From positions 1 to 29,962 of the forward strand of contig JAFYOF010000024.1 of the NCBI GenBank assembly GCA_017560305.1: a stretch of DNA of 29,962 nucleotides. Direction: 5' to 3'. Shown one piece after another: positions 6,891 through 15,685 of this stretch. The notes under the pieces were generated by a model, which saw nothing but the letters and a program-made list of their open reading frames with translations, was not told the origin of the DNA and did no database searches. Position numbers and translations under genes: made by a program. The DNA comes from Alistipes sp. Its GTDB lineage: Bacteria > Bacteroidota > Bacteroidia > Bacteroidales > Rikenellaceae. How positions within the stretch are numbered: position 1 is the stretch's first letter; each line of letters opens with the position of its first letter.

Positions 6891-8480
6891 ATGGCGGTCA
6901 ATAAACTCAAAGCACCGCGCAATATCCATATCGACTTCAGCCCCTCCCCTCGGCAGTATGAGCTGTGGAAACTTCTGCAACCCAACTACTGCCCACATTG
7001 TGGGGCTGAGATCGAGCAGGTTCTTGTTGGCTATGACCAACAGAGAAATCCTCAATACAAACCGCAGTGTAAGCATTGTAAGTCGCAAAATCTTCCCCAG
7101 CTAATTTTGGGAGGTGGAGCCGCCGGTGGTGGTAAGTCGTATGTCGGTAGCGTATGGCTCGTCTCGTCGTGTATGCGCTTCGAGAATATCCGTGCAGTCG
7201 TTGCTCGTAAGACACTCAAATCGCTCAAAGAGTCCACTTGGAACACCATCAAAACCATCTTGAAGGATTGGGGGTTGAAGGAGGATGTGAACTACAAGAT
7301 TAACAACCTCGAAGGTACGCTCACATTCTGGAACGACTCGGTTATCATTATGAAGGAGATGGCCGACATTCCCTCTGACCCCAACTTCGAGCGATTCGGT
7401 TCTTCGGAGTACACAATCGCTATGGTAGATGAGGTGTCGGAGATATCGGAGAAGGCTGTCGAGGTGTTGTTCTCGCGTCTTCGTTGGCGTACTCACGAGA
7501 CCTTCAAGACTCCACGAATGTTGCTTACTACCAACCCGACTATTAACTGGGTGCGTAGCCGCTTCGTGCAGGATGAGAATGGCGATAAGGTGGTTTGTCG
7601 TGAGGGAGAGGCTTATGTTCCCTTCTCGGTGTTTGATAACCCAAACATAGCCTTCCGCCAGGTCTATGAGGCGGCTCTGAATAAGATTCGTGACCAGGCA
7701 ACCAAGGAGCGTTTGCTTTATGGTAACTGGGATTTTGTGGAGGCAAATGATATGGCCATCTACAACCGTTTTGATGGAGCAAAGCACCTTATCACAAACC
7801 TCAAAGAGAAGGTCTACGATCCGACTAAACCGCTCATCACTGTATGGGATTTCAATGTGGCTCCGCAGATGTCAATTCTCTCGGCACAGATAGACTACGA
7901 CGACAAGAAGGTCTATATCCTCGAAGAGATACTCGGTAAGCCCGAAGATAAGGAGAACAATACGCCTGCACTTGCTCGCAAGGTACGACTGAAGCTCTAT
8001 CGAGATAAGCATATCGGCGGCGTTGATGTTACTGGCGACCCGTCAGGATTGCAACGCTCAACGACCAATGAGGATGGCATCAACAACTACACAATCATCG
8101 TGGATACCTTCGGCAAAGGTATCCTGCGACCAAAGGTAAAACTACTCCGCAAACAGCCGCCACAGGTTACTCGATGCGAGTTTGTCAATGAGGTCTTTGA
8201 CGGCTACAATGGCTGGGAAATACTAATCGACATCAAGTGTCGTAAACTCACTCAGGATCTCATCTACCAGCTCCGAAACGAGGATGGCACAAAGAGTAAG
8301 CAGAAGACCACAGACCCGAAAACAGGCGTGAAATATGAGCGATACGGACACTTGTCCGATTGCCTCGATTACTTGCTCTGCTACTACCTGCGTGATAGCT
8401 GGTATAAGTACAAGAGCGGTGGCGATGGCAACGGATATGTGGTGTCGACATCGGTAATAAGCGAAGGATTTAACTACTAA
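6891..8480 (+). CDS. terL: Phage terminase large subunit
   Basis: A 529-residue DNA-packaging motor. The ATPase domain shows Walker A GGGAAGGGKS (about residues 74-83), Walker B TIAMVDEVSE (D179, E180) and the coupling motif LLTTNP (about 210-215). The C-terminal RNase H-like nuclease domain shows the acidic residues D319 in VWDFN, the G-V-D-V-T-G-D-P-S-G segment (about 376-385) and a late HLSDCLDYLL. The N-terminus carries an extra zinc-ribbon-like insert (C34, C37, C60, C63) before Walker A, which is unusual but known in some terminases. The gene follows DUF5675 and precedes the probable head protein in one operon. All key residues are present, so it should be functional. Confidence 0.94.
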   Translation: MAVNKLKAPRNIHIDFSPSPRQYELWKLLQPNYCPHCGAEIEQVLVGYDQQRNPQYKPQCKHCKSQNLPQLILGGGAAGGGKSYVGSVWLVSSCMRFENIRAVVARKTLKSLKESTWNTIKTILKDWGLKEDVNYKINNLEGTLTFWNDSVIIMKEMADIPSDPNFERFGSSEYTIAMVDEVSEISEKAVEVLFSRLRWRTHETFKTPRMLLTTNPTINWVRSRFVQDENGDKVVCREGEAYVPFSVFDNPNIAFRQVYEAALNKIRDQATKERLLYGNWDFVEANDMAIYNRFDGAKHLITNLKEKVYDPTKPLITVWDFNVAPQMSILSAQIDYDDKKVYILEEILGKPEDKENNTPALARKVRLKLYRDKHIGGVDVTGDPSGLQRSTTNEDGINNYTIIVDTFGKGILRPKVKLLRKQPPQVTRCEFVNEVFDGYNGWEILIDIKCRKLTQDLIYQLRNEDGTKSKQKTTDPKTGVKYERYGHLSDCLDYLLCYYLRDSWYKYKSGGDGNGYVVSTSVISEGFNY

Positions 8481-8491
8481 ACGGAACAGAT

Positions 8492-9511
8492 ATGTACAGA
8501 CGATTTCTAAATAATAGTGACTACTTGGGTATCATCACTCAGGAGGCTTTGCAGCAGCTTACTCGTGGTAACGATGAACGCTTTATTCAGGCCGAGCAGT
8601 CGGCAGAGATGAGCATTGTAGAATATCTCTCGGAGAACTATGAGGTGGAGAAAGAGTTTGCCAAAGGTAAGTATATCGCCGACTATGACAGGCGTATTAC
8701 TTACCCCATAGGCGTACATATCTACTTCGATGGGCAGATACACGAGGTTATCCGCTCCATTAGTGGTTACCGCAAGCCTGCAACTGTGGCTTATTGGGAG
8801 GAATCAACCGATATCAATATCGATGTTTCGCAAGTTCCTGCCTATTCGCAGTTCAACACCTACTATCCAGGCGACAAGGTAAACTACAATGGCGTGGTCT
8901 ATCTCTGCCTATCGGAGAATGGCTATAAGTTTGATGATATCCGTATTCCTATGGTTGGTGGCTGGATTGAGGCAGAAACAACGCTATGGCAACCTATTAA
9001 CTATCCGTTGTGGGCTGTTGTAGAGTATGAAGGTGCGTTCTATACATTGATGACGCTCGATGGCTTTGACAACAACATTGACCCGTTCACATCGGATTGC
9101 TGGGGTGCTATTGCTGACTACGATTCGGCATACAATGACTATGAGTTGTCGGACCACGAATATGTGGTCTATGGTGGTCGCGTGTTCTATCCAGAGACAG
9201 ATGTGAATGCAGATGTACCGGAACTCGGCAACAACCTTTCGATGCACGACCCACGCAACTACAACCTCAAAAAGCATATGGTGCGCCTTGCGGTCTATGA
9301 ACTCACAAAGCTTATTGCTCCGAACAATGTGAGTGCTGTGCGTATGCGAGACTATGAGGACTCGATGAAGTGGCTTAACGATGCTGCCAAACTACGACTT
9401 AACCCGCAAATTCCCCGCAAAGTCGATGAAACAAAGAAGCCAGTCACCGATTGGCAACTGGCTACATTCCAGAATGACTACGACCCATATCGCAACCCGT
9501 GGATGGTGTAA
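8492..9511 (+). CDS. Probable phage head-completion protein (DUF1320-like) with inserted beta modules
   Basis: A 339-residue protein. The N-terminus (residues 10-75, YLGIITQEALQQLTRGNDER, then A-E-x-x-A-E-x-S-I-V-E-Y-L) and the C-terminal helices (about 255-310, HMVRLAVYELTKLIAPNNVS) resemble the helical DUF1320/gp6-type head-tail connector proteins. Between them lie three degenerate modules with the pattern Y-x-x-G-x-V-V-x-Y-x-G-x-x-Y, at about 121-169 (YYPGDKVNYNGVVYLC), 171-206 (WAVVEYEGAFYTLM) and 214-236 (YVVYGGRVFY). They look like the short carbohydrate-binding (CBM5/12-like) modules found on virion surfaces. It follows the terminase by 11 bases. I am confident it is a structural phage gene, less so about the exact slot. 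Confidence 0.65.
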   Translation: MYRRFLNNSDYLGIITQEALQQLTRGNDERFIQAEQSAEMSIVEYLSENYEVEKEFAKGKYIADYDRRITYPIGVHIYFDGQIHEVIRSISGYRKPATVAYWEESTDINIDVSQVPAYSQFNTYYPGDKVNYNGVVYLCLSENGYKFDDIRIPMVGGWIEAETTLWQPINYPLWAVVEYEGAFYTLMTLDGFDNNIDPFTSDCWGAIADYDSAYNDYELSDHEYVVYGGRVFYPETDVNADVPELGNNLSMHDPRNYNLKKHMVRLAVYELTKLIAPNNVSAVRMRDYEDSMKWLNDAAKLRLNPQIPRKVDETKKPVTDWQLATFQNDYDPYRNPWMV

Positions 9512-9513
9512 TG

Positions 9514-9942
9514 CTACTCTTCAAACTTGTAATCATTCAACAATTGTGCAAACTCCTCTTCGTCAAGCTGGGCAACAAGGCTCCTCTTAATAGCAGAACG
9601 AGTTTCATCGCTTTTCAAGCGCTCACCCAATTCATTAAAAGAAGGAGCAAACATATCAAACTTAATCTGAAAATGGTCGCAGACATCCAGGGTATAGGCA
9701 AAAATAACCGACTCATCAACATTGATGAAGAAGAACTTAATTGCCTTAAGAGGAGATTCTACACCGCTGAAGGTAACGGGAACAAGATATGGGCCAGACT
9801 CTTGACAGTTGAACTATTTGATATCGGTCTGAAATTCGCTACTCATAACGGTATCAGAGAGCCAGTCCATCGCAGGCTCAAAAACCTCTTCTATGACATT
9901 CAAACAATGCTCCTTCATACTAACTACATGTTCGTTACTCAT
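9514..9942 (-). pseudogene. Unknown protein gene interrupted by an in-frame TAG
   Basis: On the minus strand a frame of 142 codons runs from ATG 9940-9942 to TAG 9514-9516, broken only by one TAG at 9814-9816 (codon 43). The text before (MSNEHVVSMKEHC...SEFQTDIK) and after (FNCQESGPYLVPVTFSGVES, later K-A-I-K-F-F-F-I-N-V-D-E-S, and a C-terminal LVAQLDEEEFAQLLNDYKFE) reads as one coherent protein, so a GAG-to-TAG change is likely. No family recognised. It is convergent with the phage head gene, three bases away, and is the last gene of the CreD/WG operon. Because of the stop, an overlapping plus-strand frame could be mistaken for the gene here. Confidence 0.72.
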
Positions 9943-10008
9943 ACTATATAAATTTTAAGTGGTTAAGTTGTTTATAATATTGAGTAATCATTGTAGGTAA
10001 TTCTATCA

Positions 10009-11118
10009 TTAATACCTTATCTCCTTCAAATCAACTAAATCGTTGTAGAGTCGTGTGTGCATCTGCTTGGTTATCTCTCGATATGATCTTTGTTTCTCTT
10101 TCGGGAGCATAAGAGCTATTTGCTCTCGGATCTCTCGCCAATTAGTCAGGGCTGTTTCGTAGTAACGAAGCATCTCGGCAATCTTGTCGAAATCGTATTT
10201 ACTACCGACTCGCCACTCTGCATATTCATAATCTCTATCTTTCTTGTCGTATAAATCCCCAAAGAACTCTTCAATAACATCGCTTTTCTTTCTGGTCTTA
10301 AAATAGTCCAGCAACTTACCAAACTTCTTGGGAGAGATGCTCTTCGCATCGCTCTCAAATGGGTTCCAATCAAATGACCAATAGATGTCTCGTTCGATTT
10401 CAAGTTCTGTAAGACGCTCCCTCGACCATATCTCAAAAGTACCGTTCAAGTCCATAGAGAGAGCCGAATAACCTGCTGATGCATAAGTGTAGAAATACAT
10501 AATACCATTTACTGCATTGTTGATATCGAACCACTCCTTGAACTCACGATAATATAAGGTCCTTATCTGCACATCCCAGTCGCTATCATCCTTGTAGTCA
10601 TCAATAAACTCGATAAGGCGGTAATAGGCATATGTAGCTTTGTAGTGCATAAGAATTGACTCCACATAACTTGCTGTATTGAGCATCGGTTGGTTACCTG
10701 CGTTGTAGATATCTATGAGTTCATCGATAGCATTGCAAGCAGCTTCAACAGAACCAATCTTGCGGCCGAGGCGATTGTTATACTCCTCAATACTCTCATT
10801 CATCGCCAACATCCAAGCCCAATCGTCATCGGCAGTCTGAACCGACTGTACCATCTGCATCATTCGGTTCATTAACCAATATGCGTGTGGATCTTGCGAC
10901 TGGAACTCGGTATCATCAGAAAACCAGAAGTGACCAACACTATCAGCGATAGAAAGCATTTCTTGCTTCTTCTCTTCAATGGCTGCGGCGTTGGCAGTAT
11001 AATCACCACCAACACTATCAACCATCGAGGACACTTCCATTTCGTTGCCTTTCATCGTGTTCGTGCAACAAGAGGCAAGGAGAATAATAGCCGCAACTGT
11101 ATGTGCAAAACATTTCAT
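10009..11118 (-). CDS. Predicted lipoprotein, 369 aa, unknown function
   Basis: The N-terminus MKCFAHTVAAIILLASCCTN is a clear lipoprotein signal with the lipobox LLASC, so the mature protein should be anchored in an envelope membrane. The rest is mainly helical and rich in acidic and aromatic residues, with repeated Y/W-rich helices and no cysteine-based or catalytic motif I can name. It follows the WG-repeat gene by ten bases and so belongs to the operon that starts at the alternative promoter at 14.64 kb. Its place behind CreD, VWA and WG genes suggests an envelope-stress or envelope-maintenance role, but that is only context. Confidence 0.82.
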   Translation of the reverse strand: MKCFAHTVAAIILLASCCTNTMKGNEMEVSSMVDSVGGDYTANAAAIEEKKQEMLSIADSVGHFWFSDDTEFQSQDPHAYWLMNRMMQMVQSVQTADDDWAWMLAMNESIEEYNNRLGRKIGSVEAACNAIDELIDIYNAGNQPMLNTASYVESILMHYKATYAYYRLIEFIDDYKDDSDWDVQIRTLYYREFKEWFDINNAVNGIMYFYTYASAGYSALSMDLNGTFEIWSRERLTELEIERDIYWSFDWNPFESDAKSISPKKFGKLLDYFKTRKKSDVIEEFFGDLYDKKDRDYEYAEWRVGSKYDFDKIAEMLRYYETALTNWREIREQIALMLPKEKQRSYREITKQMHTRLYNDLVDLKEIRY

Positions 11119-11128
11119 AGTTCTAACC

Positions 11129-12270
11129 TTATTTCTTTGAAACTACATAACCTTGCGTATCTACCAAGTACCAATCATAACTTTCTGAATCTTGCACCTC
11201 GAACAGGTCTTTCGAGAGCATATTGATGTCCGAATAAAGAGCAAGCGTTATCGGCTTGCCTGTGATACGATTCATAATACCATAGCGGTTCATTACCTCG
11301 TATTTGGCATAATCAGCAAAAGCATATTGGATATCACCACACTCGTTATAACCAATCGGATAATTGAGATAATAAGTACCATCAAACATGAATGGCTGTA
11401 CGGTATTACCATCAAAATCCACCTGCCACTTCTTGCCACCTTTGGTGAGGATAAAGCCATCAGACAACACATCTACATAACCATATTCAGCAGGATAAAC
11501 AACATTGCCTTTTGAATCGAGAACACCGTGTTTACCGTTATCGACAATGATTCTATAACCACTTTCGTGCGGTGCCCAGATTTCATCGTAGGCAGGTTCA
11601 ACGATCCACTTTCCGGTAGTGTCAATCAAGCCTAAGTCGCCATCGGTATTAGTCATAATACAATATCCATCGTGGAATAAGTAGCCAAAATCCCACATAC
11701 GACATTTATCAGAATAGTCGAATTGGAATGGGATTACAACCTCATTCTTGGCATTGATAAAGCCGATTTTGCCATCTTTCATTACAGCAGCCAATCCGTC
11801 TGAGAACACCCACGCTTTACGATAGTCGTTCGCCTCTGCATCAATGATAATGTGACCTGAATTTATGTTGATGTAACCACGTTTACCTGGCAAAGCATAG
11901 ACCGCCAAAGAGTCAGTCTCGGGGGCTTCAGATACCCAGTTAATCGTCTCTGTTGTATACTCACCGGTTTGCTTGTTGTACACTCGCCACTTATTATCTG
12001 AGAAAGAGCGCAATGTGACATTCTCCGAAAGTTTTCTATCCCAATAATCTCTTCCATATGCATCTTCATAAAGAGCATATCCTACAAGAGCAACAAAGCC
12101 CACCGGAATAAGAATCAAAATGGTCGCAATCGAACGGCGAAGCCACTTAGAGCGGTTTTCCACCAATTACGAATTGTACGCCATGCAAGGCGACCAGTGG
12201 CTATTAGAGCCGTAAGAATCAAGGCAACCACACCGAGCAGTGCCTGAAAAATTTGAGTCAGTCGTTTCAT
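11129..12270 (-). pseudogene. WG-repeat membrane protein gene with a -1 frameshift near its start
   Basis: The minus-strand frame from ATG 12270 gives MKRLTQIFQALLGVVALILT and a membrane helix, reaching R-N-W-W-K. The rest continues one frame away: R-S-K-W-L-R-R, a second membrane helix (ATILILIPVGFVALVGYAL) and a periplasmic domain with WG-type repeats (GKRGYININSGHIII, DGKIGFINAKNEVVIPFQFD, GDLGLIDTTGKWIVEPAYDE, GKHGVLDSKGNVVYPAEYGY). The total of 1142 bases is one short of a multiple of three. Restoring one A in the AAAA run near 12155 would give W-W-K-N-R-S-K-W. A TTG start at 12166 could still give a 345-residue product. It starts two bases after the CreD stop. WG-repeat proteins are of unknown function. 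Confidence 0.78.
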
Positions 12271-12272
12271 AG

Positions 12273-13526
12273 TTATTCTGTTTTTGCAAGTTCTTTGTTG
12301 TTATTCATATTGGCTGTAAGATACATTACAACGCAGAGGAGCAGGAAGAGTACAACTGAGCCAGCAAGCAGTGCGTAAGTCTCCATTTGAAGCAACATAT
12401 AATTCAGTGCATAGACTACTGCTACAAATCCTCCAAGTACATAAGCACTACGGCTCTTCAAGATAGCCCTGAAATAGAACATCAGTGCACCTGTTGTCAT
12501 CAAGGCGGCAATTATATACGCCACGCCAAAGGTCATAAACTCGGATAAGGCAACCAACAATGAGTAGAACAACACGAGCGATAGACCAATTACAGCGTAT
12601 TGGATAGGATTAATCTCCTTGCGAGTCAGGAACTCCACGAACAAGCCTGCTACGAAGACAAGAATGATAATGAGCATTCCATATTTTGCCGAGCGCATAG
12701 ACTGCTGATAAGGATTAGCGGGATCTACGAACTTAACACCCATATCGTCGTAGCTCGAGCTATTGAAACTTGACATGCTCCAAGTGGCATTGAATCCATC
12801 GTCTTTAACCTCTCTGGTATTTGGCAGCATTGCTCCCTGAAAACTTGGGTGGGGATAAGATGAGTTTATGGCCACCGTGGTATTTCCATCTCTTGAAGGG
12901 TTAAAGAAGAGCGACTCTGTGCCTTTTAGGTCAAAGGTAAATGCAAAATCAATGACATCGCCAGCCTTCGCACCCTTGGGAAATACAACATTGGCAACAA
13001 ACTCTTCTGACTGACGGCAAAGTTCAAAGGTTTGGCCACCAAAAGTTAGCTGTGACGGGTTGCTGAACCCCTTAATGTCAGCCATCTTAAAGCGGAACTC
13101 ATTATCCCTTGCAACAACTGATTTCTCAGTGATTGGTAGCTTGCCGGAAATCTTAACCTTAGAGTTGTAGACAATCACATCGTAAATAGAGCGATGCAAT
13201 ATATCGGTATCAACATCTGCCGTGTAATCCACCTGTGAGCAATATGAATCATAATCCTCCACATAGGTCTGTTTACCACTCGGATCAATCTTCTTGTCTA
13301 CCGTTTTCTCTTCGACTACATACGATACCAAATAAGGTGCAGAAACGGTCTGTGGCTTGGCATATGAGTTTGCCACCTCTTCGGTAACGGCATCTTTGGT
13401 TTCTTCACGGTCTTCAATCACACCCTTAATCATCGCCAAAGGGATAAGCAATAGAAGCGAAATAACTGCAACGAGGCTGACTTTTATCGCTGTGCGCTTT
13501 GTGTTTGAGTTTAATTTTGTCTCCAT
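12273..13526 (-). CDS. creD: CreD-like inner-membrane protein
   Basis: A 417-residue membrane protein of the CreD/Cet family (PF06123). There is one N-terminal membrane helix (about residues 14-34, VSLVAVISLLLLIPLAMIKG) with the family-typical R-x-E-T segment behind it, then a large periplasmic beta domain with the P-Y-L-V pattern, and a C-terminal block of five to six helices (about 280-405). Length is close to the usual 430-450 residues. In other bacteria creD is the main effector of the CreBC response and affects envelope integrity and colicin tolerance. No creB or creC is present here; instead it lies between the VWA gene and the WG-repeat gene in an operon headed by the alternative promoter. 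It reads intact. Confidence 0.88.
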   Translation of the reverse strand: METKLNSNTKRTAIKVSLVAVISLLLLIPLAMIKGVIEDREETKDAVTEEVANSYAKPQTVSAPYLVSYVVEEKTVDKKIDPSGKQTYVEDYDSYCSQVDYTADVDTDILHRSIYDVIVYNSKVKISGKLPITEKSVVARDNEFRFKMADIKGFSNPSQLTFGGQTFELCRQSEEFVANVVFPKGAKAGDVIDFAFTFDLKGTESLFFNPSRDGNTTVAINSSYPHPSFQGAMLPNTREVKDDGFNATWSMSSFNSSSYDDMGVKFVDPANPYQQSMRSAKYGMLIIILVFVAGLFVEFLTRKEINPIQYAVIGLSLVLFYSLLVALSEFMTFGVAYIIAALMTTGALMFYFRAILKSRSAYVLGGFVAVVYALNYMLLQMETYALLAGSVVLFLLLCVVMYLTANMNNNKELAKTE

Positions 13527-13553
13527 AGCAATATCGTAGTATTTATGATTATA

Positions 13554-14195
13554 TTACTTGTCATCCTCATCAAAGAAATCTTCATTTGCTTCTGCTGCGC
13601 AGAAATCGCAACCGAGGTCTGCAATTCGGTCAAATAGGCGTGTGCGAGCACTACCGACTCTTGCACCCATTACGGCGGTACCAAGTGGCGTAGCTTCGAA
13701 TTGCATCACATTGGTAATAGAAATTGTTGCTGCCACAGCCTCTACATCCTGATTTGCACCGATGTAGGCGAATACCCAGCCTTTGGCCTTGAGTTCGTCA
13801 ACAAGAGCCTTGATAGCCTTGCCACTGTACTCCTTTGAAGCGTTCTCGTATCCATCGGTTACAACCGTTACAAGCACCTTGTCATCCTCGGCGACCTTCT
13901 TGCGAAGAGCATTCAGTGAAATACCCATAGCATCGTACAATGCGGTACAACAGTCAGGCTGATAGGTTTCTGCCGTAAGTTCCTTGACCTTATCCACAGG
14001 CACACACTCATAGATGGTCTTCACATCGTCATTGAAGGTCACAAGGCTCACAAAGTGTTCCTGGTCATCGTGCTTCTTTTGAGCCGAACGAATAGTCTGG
14101 ATAGTCTCGTTTACGCTGTCAATAGCAGCCTTTTTGATGCTCTGCATAGAGCCACTCTCATCAATAATAATGAGATTAAAAATTTTCGTTTTCAT
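13554..14195 (-). CDS. VWA-domain protein (soluble)
   Basis: A 213-residue von Willebrand factor A domain protein. The metal-binding (MIDAS) motif DESGSM lies at about residues 13-18, the conserved threonine is in the D-C-C-T-A-L-Y-D-A-M segment (about 81-90), and the distal aspartate is in T-V-V-T-D-G-Y-E-N. No signal peptide or membrane helix is seen, so it is cytosolic. The C-terminus carries cysteines (C-D-F-C) and an acidic tail EDFFDEDDK. Single-domain VWA proteins like this bind partner proteins through a divalent metal, often in stress or toxicity modules (TerY-like). It is the second gene of the operon starting at the 14.64-kb promoter, 27 bases before creD. The partner is unknown. 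Confidence 0.88.
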   Translation of the reverse strand: MKTKIFNLIIIDESGSMQSIKKAAIDSVNETIQTIRSAQKKHDDQEHFVSLVTFNDDVKTIYECVPVDKVKELTAETYQPDCCTALYDAMGISLNALRKKVAEDDKVLVTVVTDGYENASKEYSGKAIKALVDELKAKGWVFAYIGANQDVEAVAATISITNVMQFEATPLGTAVMGARVGSARTRLFDRIADLGCDFCAAEANEDFFDEDDK

Positions 14196-14209
14196 AAGTT
14201 TATAGTTTG

Positions 14210-14613
14210 TTAAATTGTTCTTGTTTGATACAATGCTTGTTCGGCAATAGCAACGGCCTTTTCGTCAAGTCTTGACTGCTTAATCATACCCCATATCTGG
14301 GCAATAACAACCGGCGAGAAGAAACACATCGTGATAACAGTCGGCACAAACTGCTGCTTAAAGATGCTGACACCAGCCTCAAAGTTAATATTGCCATCTC
14401 GTGCAGGTTTCACGTAACCTTCAAGGCCGAACGAAGCCCAAGAGCCGCTTTAACGAAACCACCTTTGGTAATGTAAATTTCCTGACCATTTGCCGGATTC
14501 TCAATTCTCACTTCGTACCCGTCAGCGGCAAATGACTGACGAATCTGTTCGGCAACAGCAGGTATCTGCGAAGGGTTGCCATAAAGAGTCTTTTTAGTAG
14601 TAAATGCACCCAT
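14210..14613 (-). pseudogene. Unknown gene with a single-base deletion
   Basis: Two adjacent frames form one protein. From ATG 14613 the first reads MGAFTTKKTLYGNPSQIPAV, then A-D-G-Y-E-V-R-I-E-N and GGFVKAALGLRSALKVT before TGA at about 14410. The second, shifted by one base, continues K-P-A-R-D-G-N-I-N-F-E-A-G-V-S-I-F, a membrane helix (FVPTVITMCFFSPVVIAQIW) and a C-terminal helix ending QALYQTRTI. The total of 404 bases lacks one base of a multiple of three; restoring it near 14415 gives T-L-K-P. The intact form would be a 134-residue cytosolic domain with a late membrane helix. The gene starts 25 bases from the alternative promoter at 14638-14666 and leads the VWA/CreD/WG operon. No named family. 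Confidence 0.75.
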
Positions 14614-14637
14614 AGTAATAACTTGTTTGTTTACTAC

Positions 14638-14666
14638 TATAGAGTGCATCTACAATTCAATCTATC
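14638..14666 (-). promoter_or_regulatory. Alternative promoter copy 1 (VWA/CreD/WG operon)
   Basis: Minus strand GATAG (plus 14662-14666), 17-base spacer, CTCTATA (14638-14644), 25 bases before the ATG at 14613. One of five copies heading minus-strand operons in this window. It does not fit TTTG-N19-21-TAnnTTTG. Confidence 0.7.
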
Positions 14667-14681
14667 TGTTATATGAAATTT

Positions 14682-15119
14682 TTACTGCCTACTGATTACT
14701 CTAATCGTTTTACCTCCTCGTTCGCCTTGATAAAATACATCTAGCACCTTTCCAAAGATGTCATTAGGAGAAATATAGTCAAACATTGTCATACAAGAGC
14801 GTAGTTTCCTTGCATCTATATCACCTAATATCTCCAATGCTGACTTATCCTTATGTTCAAGCAATACCGAAGTAATCTCTCTAAGTCTAGACCCTAGAAT
14901 AGGATGTTCCAGATATGCCACCGCCTCGACTTTGTCAATAATCCCCCAATAATGAGCGCGGCTACTATGAGCGAATTCACGAAACTGTGGGAAGATATAC
15001 CACATCCAATGGCTTGTTTTCTTTCCATTCTGGATCTCTTTGAGAGCAATCTCATATCCACAAAAGGGCGATTCTTGTGCTTCCAAAAATCTGTTGATAT
15101 CTGTTTCTGAATACTTCAT
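14682..15119 (-). CDS. DUF1810 family protein
   Basis: A 145-residue protein fitting DUF1810: R-F-L-E-A-Q-E near the start, then Y-E-I-A-L-K-E-I-x-x-G-K-K-x-S-H-W-M-W-Y-I-F-P-Q (about residues 22-45), A-x-A-Y-L-E-H-P-I-L-G-S-R-L-R-E-I, E-I-L-G-D-I-D-A-R-K-L-R-S-C-M-T-M-F, and a basic C-terminus. Cytosolic; the biochemical role of the family is not known to me. It lies 71 bases behind the YkvA gene with a terminator in between, so expression may depend on read-through or on a promoter I cannot see. The GATAG half of the next operon's promoter begins 16 bases beyond its stop. Confidence 0.88.
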   Translation of the reverse strand: MKYSETDINRFLEAQESPFCGYEIALKEIQNGKKTSHWMWYIFPQFREFAHSSRAHYWGIIDKVEAVAYLEHPILGSRLREITSVLLEHKDKSALEILGDIDARKLRSCMTMFDYISPNDIFGKVLDVFYQGERGGKTIRVISRQ

Positions 15120-15132
15120 ACAGTTAATTTAT

Positions 15133-15167
15133 AAAAAGATGCGATGAACACCATGTCCCACCGCATC
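15133..15167 (-). terminator. Terminator after the YkvA gene
   Basis: On the minus strand GATGCG (15162-15167) pairs with CGCATC (15138-15143) through an 18-base loop with extra pairing, followed by five T (15133-15137). Confidence 0.6.
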
Positions 15168-15190
15168 TCTGATTGATATTAGTGTACTTT

Positions 15191-15625
15191 TTAACCCTCT
15201 ACCAGTTCATACTCTACACCAAACCACTCGTTGAGTGTATCCTCGACCTTTGCATTGATTTCAGGAGTAATCTTATCCTTAATCTTCTTGTAGACATAGA
15301 GCATTGCCGCACCGTCATCCAACACGCCCAAGAACTTGAATACCGAGCGAGGCAGGAAGTCCATAGGGATAATTGTGTATATGATAGCCGCATAGATAAG
15401 CACACGGTCAAGCGTTGATGTGCTATCATCATCCATCACATAGTAGAACTGCAAAAGAGGGCGAGTAGCCACACGACCTGCCTTCAATGCCCACGGACGC
15501 AGCTTATACATCAATGCGTTAATCTTACCACGCCAATCAACGTTCTTAACTTTCTCAAGAAGACCTGAAATATCTTTACCCATTATCAGGTAAGCAAGAA
15601 TCAAAAGTGAAATTGTAATCAACAT
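15191..15625 (-). CDS. YkvA family membrane protein (DUF1232)
   Basis: A 144-residue protein with an N-terminal membrane helix (MLITISLLILAYLIMG), a linker, and the DUF1232 core. The core is recognisable by Y-A-A-I-I-Y-T-I-I-P-M-D-F-L-P-R-S-V-F-K-F-L-G-V-L-D-D-G-A-A (about residues 77-106), a re-entrant or membrane-associated hairpin. C-terminal helices end EWFGVEYELVEG. YkvA-like proteins are widespread and functionally undefined. The gene is headed by its own copy of the alternative promoter, 31 bases upstream, and followed by a terminator, so it seems to be a nearly single-gene unit. This supports membrane-associated functions as a theme of the regulon. Confidence 0.85.
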   Translation of the reverse strand: MLITISLLILAYLIMGKDISGLLEKVKNVDWRGKINALMYKLRPWALKAGRVATRPLLQFYYVMDDDSTSTLDRVLIYAAIIYTIIPMDFLPRSVFKFLGVLDDGAAMLYVYKKIKDKITPEINAKVEDTLNEWFGVEYELVEG

Positions 15626-15655
15626 ATTGCTTAAATTTTATTGTTCGTTTTATAG

Positions 15656-15684
15656 TATAGAGAATAGTTTGATGAAATTCTATC
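15656..15684 (-). promoter_or_regulatory. Alternative promoter copy 2 (YkvA gene)
   Basis: Minus strand GATAG (plus 15680-15684), 17-base spacer, CTCTATA (15656-15662), 31 bases before ATG 15625. It begins just behind the stop of the upstream gene. Confidence 0.7.
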
Positions 15685-15685
15685 T

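Noticed and set aside
7101..7787. Minus-strand 228-codon frame (and similar frames at 6561-7088)
   Set aside because: Shadows of the terminase and DUF5675 genes, which show full catalytic motifs on the plus strand.
9499..9951. Plus-strand 150-codon open frame
   Set aside because: It is the antisense of a coherent minus-strand protein interrupted by one TAG; the minus-strand reading has the better protein-like composition and fits the operon.
12140..12170. Programmed -1 frameshift in the WG-repeat gene
   Set aside because: The sequence at the shift does not form a standard X-XXY-YYZ slippery heptamer in the incoming frame; loss of one A is simpler.
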